Assembly (NCBI GenBank): GCA_016713425.1
Contig: JADJPE010000005.1
Coordinates: 124,001 to 188,000 of the forward strand
Direction: 5' to 3'
DNA: 64,000 bases
Source: Deltaproteobacteria bacterium
Lineage (GTDB): Bacteria; Myxococcota; Kuafuiibacteriia; Kuafuiibacteriales; Kuafuiibacteriaceae
Each line of letters opens with the position of its first letter. Within the stretch, counting starts at the first letter, position 1. Positions 63,668 to 64,000 of the stretch are shown here, piece by piece. The notes below the pieces were generated by a model that was given only the letters and a program-made list of their open reading frames with translations, made no database searches and had not been told where the DNA came from. Position numbers and translations under genes: made by a program.

Positions 63668-64000
63668 GTGGTCGGTCCGGGCGCACCCAACTCGGAGGCG
63701 TTCGTTGGCTCGGAGACGTTTCCCCGATCGTTCGGGAAGTACGAGCTGCTCGAGCCCATCGGCGCGGGTGGAATGGCGGAGATCTACCTCGCGCGCCTGA
63801 CCGGTGCGGCAGGCTTCGCCAAGACCGTCGTCGTCAAGCGCATGTCGCCCGCCCTGCGTCGGCGAGGCGAAGCCGTCGCGATGTTCGTCGAAGAAGCGAA
63901 GCTCATGGCCAGCGTGCATCACCGGAATATTGTTCAGGTGTTCGAGCTCTCGGACGTCGACGGCGAGTTCTTCATCGCGATGGAGTACATCGAGGGCCTC
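63668..64000 (+). CDS. Ser/Thr protein kinase, N-terminal part (3' truncated)
   Basis: 111 residues visible from a GTG at 63668; the frame runs off the window. The kinase domain starts at ~22: glycine loop IGAGGMAEIYLAR, catalytic-lysine strand TVVVKRM, the subdomain III Glu in FVEEAKLMASVHHRNIV, and the hinge FFIAMEYIEGL. A typical PknB/Pkn-type myxobacterial kinase. The start is preferred because it gives the usual short leader before the domain, but earlier in-frame codons are open. Confidence 0.85.
   Translation, partial: MVGPGAPNSEAFVGSETFPRSFGKYELLEPIGAGGMAEIYLARLTGAAGFAKTVVVKRMSPALRRRGEAVAMFVEEAKLMASVHHRNIVQVFELSDVDGEFFIAMEYIEGL

Overview
The window is GC-rich, densely coded bacterial chromosome that looks myxobacterial (Myxococcota/Deltaproteobacteria). 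Evidence: many secreted lipoproteins with a lipobox followed by an Asp/Gly/Ala-rich tether; thrombospondin type-3-like Asp-rich repeats; C-termini built as Cys motif, hydrophobic helix, Arg cluster (MYXO-CTERM type); eukaryote-like Ser/Thr kinase pieces at both edges; PEGA, FHA and AgmX/PglI C-terminal domains; and several hybrid or composite histidine kinases. No phage, insertion sequence, CRISPR array or rRNA was seen. Functions come from motifs and context only, since no database search was possible.

Layout. 3-773: 3' end of a protein running in from outside. 801-3593: a CxxCH multihaem lipoprotein divergent from a membrane spermidine-synthase-like protein. 3802-7419: a large Calx-beta surface protein. 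7426-11100: a DUF5648-like lipoprotein and a phospholipase-D-fold protein. 11515-14806: a small zinc-ribbon-like membrane protein, a membrane MutS-like ATPase and a secreted protein. 14914-17049: prolyl-tRNA synthetase convergent with a DEDDh exonuclease. 17154-26314 (minus): an apparent operon of a periplasmic membrane protein, two FG-GAP-like lipoproteins, a SPOR protein, a FecCD permease and its ATPase, with two 4-nt stop/start overlaps. 26397-29882: lipoproteins and a PEGA protein, with short tandem repeat arrays between them.

29911-50664 is the most notable region. A minus-strand block encodes a PPC-domain lipoprotein, two VWA + Asp-repeat lipoproteins and two tandem thrombospondin-repeat MYXO-CTERM proteins. 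Facing away across a 310-bp promoter region, a plus-strand operon encodes a small secreted protein, an FHA/TonB-like/AgmX-C protein, two beta-barrel-like proteins, two TPR proteins and two lipoproteins, mostly coupled by 1-4 nt overlaps. Content and order resemble the Glt/Nfs envelope machinery of Myxococcus (gliding, spore coat). The divergent block could supply its surface adhesins and cohesins (inference).

50675-57236: a metzincin protease with a MYXO-CTERM-like tail; a CPBP intramembrane protease that is a candidate myxosortase; a secreted-protein gene whose reading frame runs through tRNA-Gln into tRNA-Glu; a strong terminator; clpX; and a TPR membrane protein. 57269-63510: a PilZ plus acyltransferase-like protein, a receiver-histidine kinase, and divergently a HK-REC-HK composite kinase. 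63668-64000: start of a Ser/Thr protein kinase.
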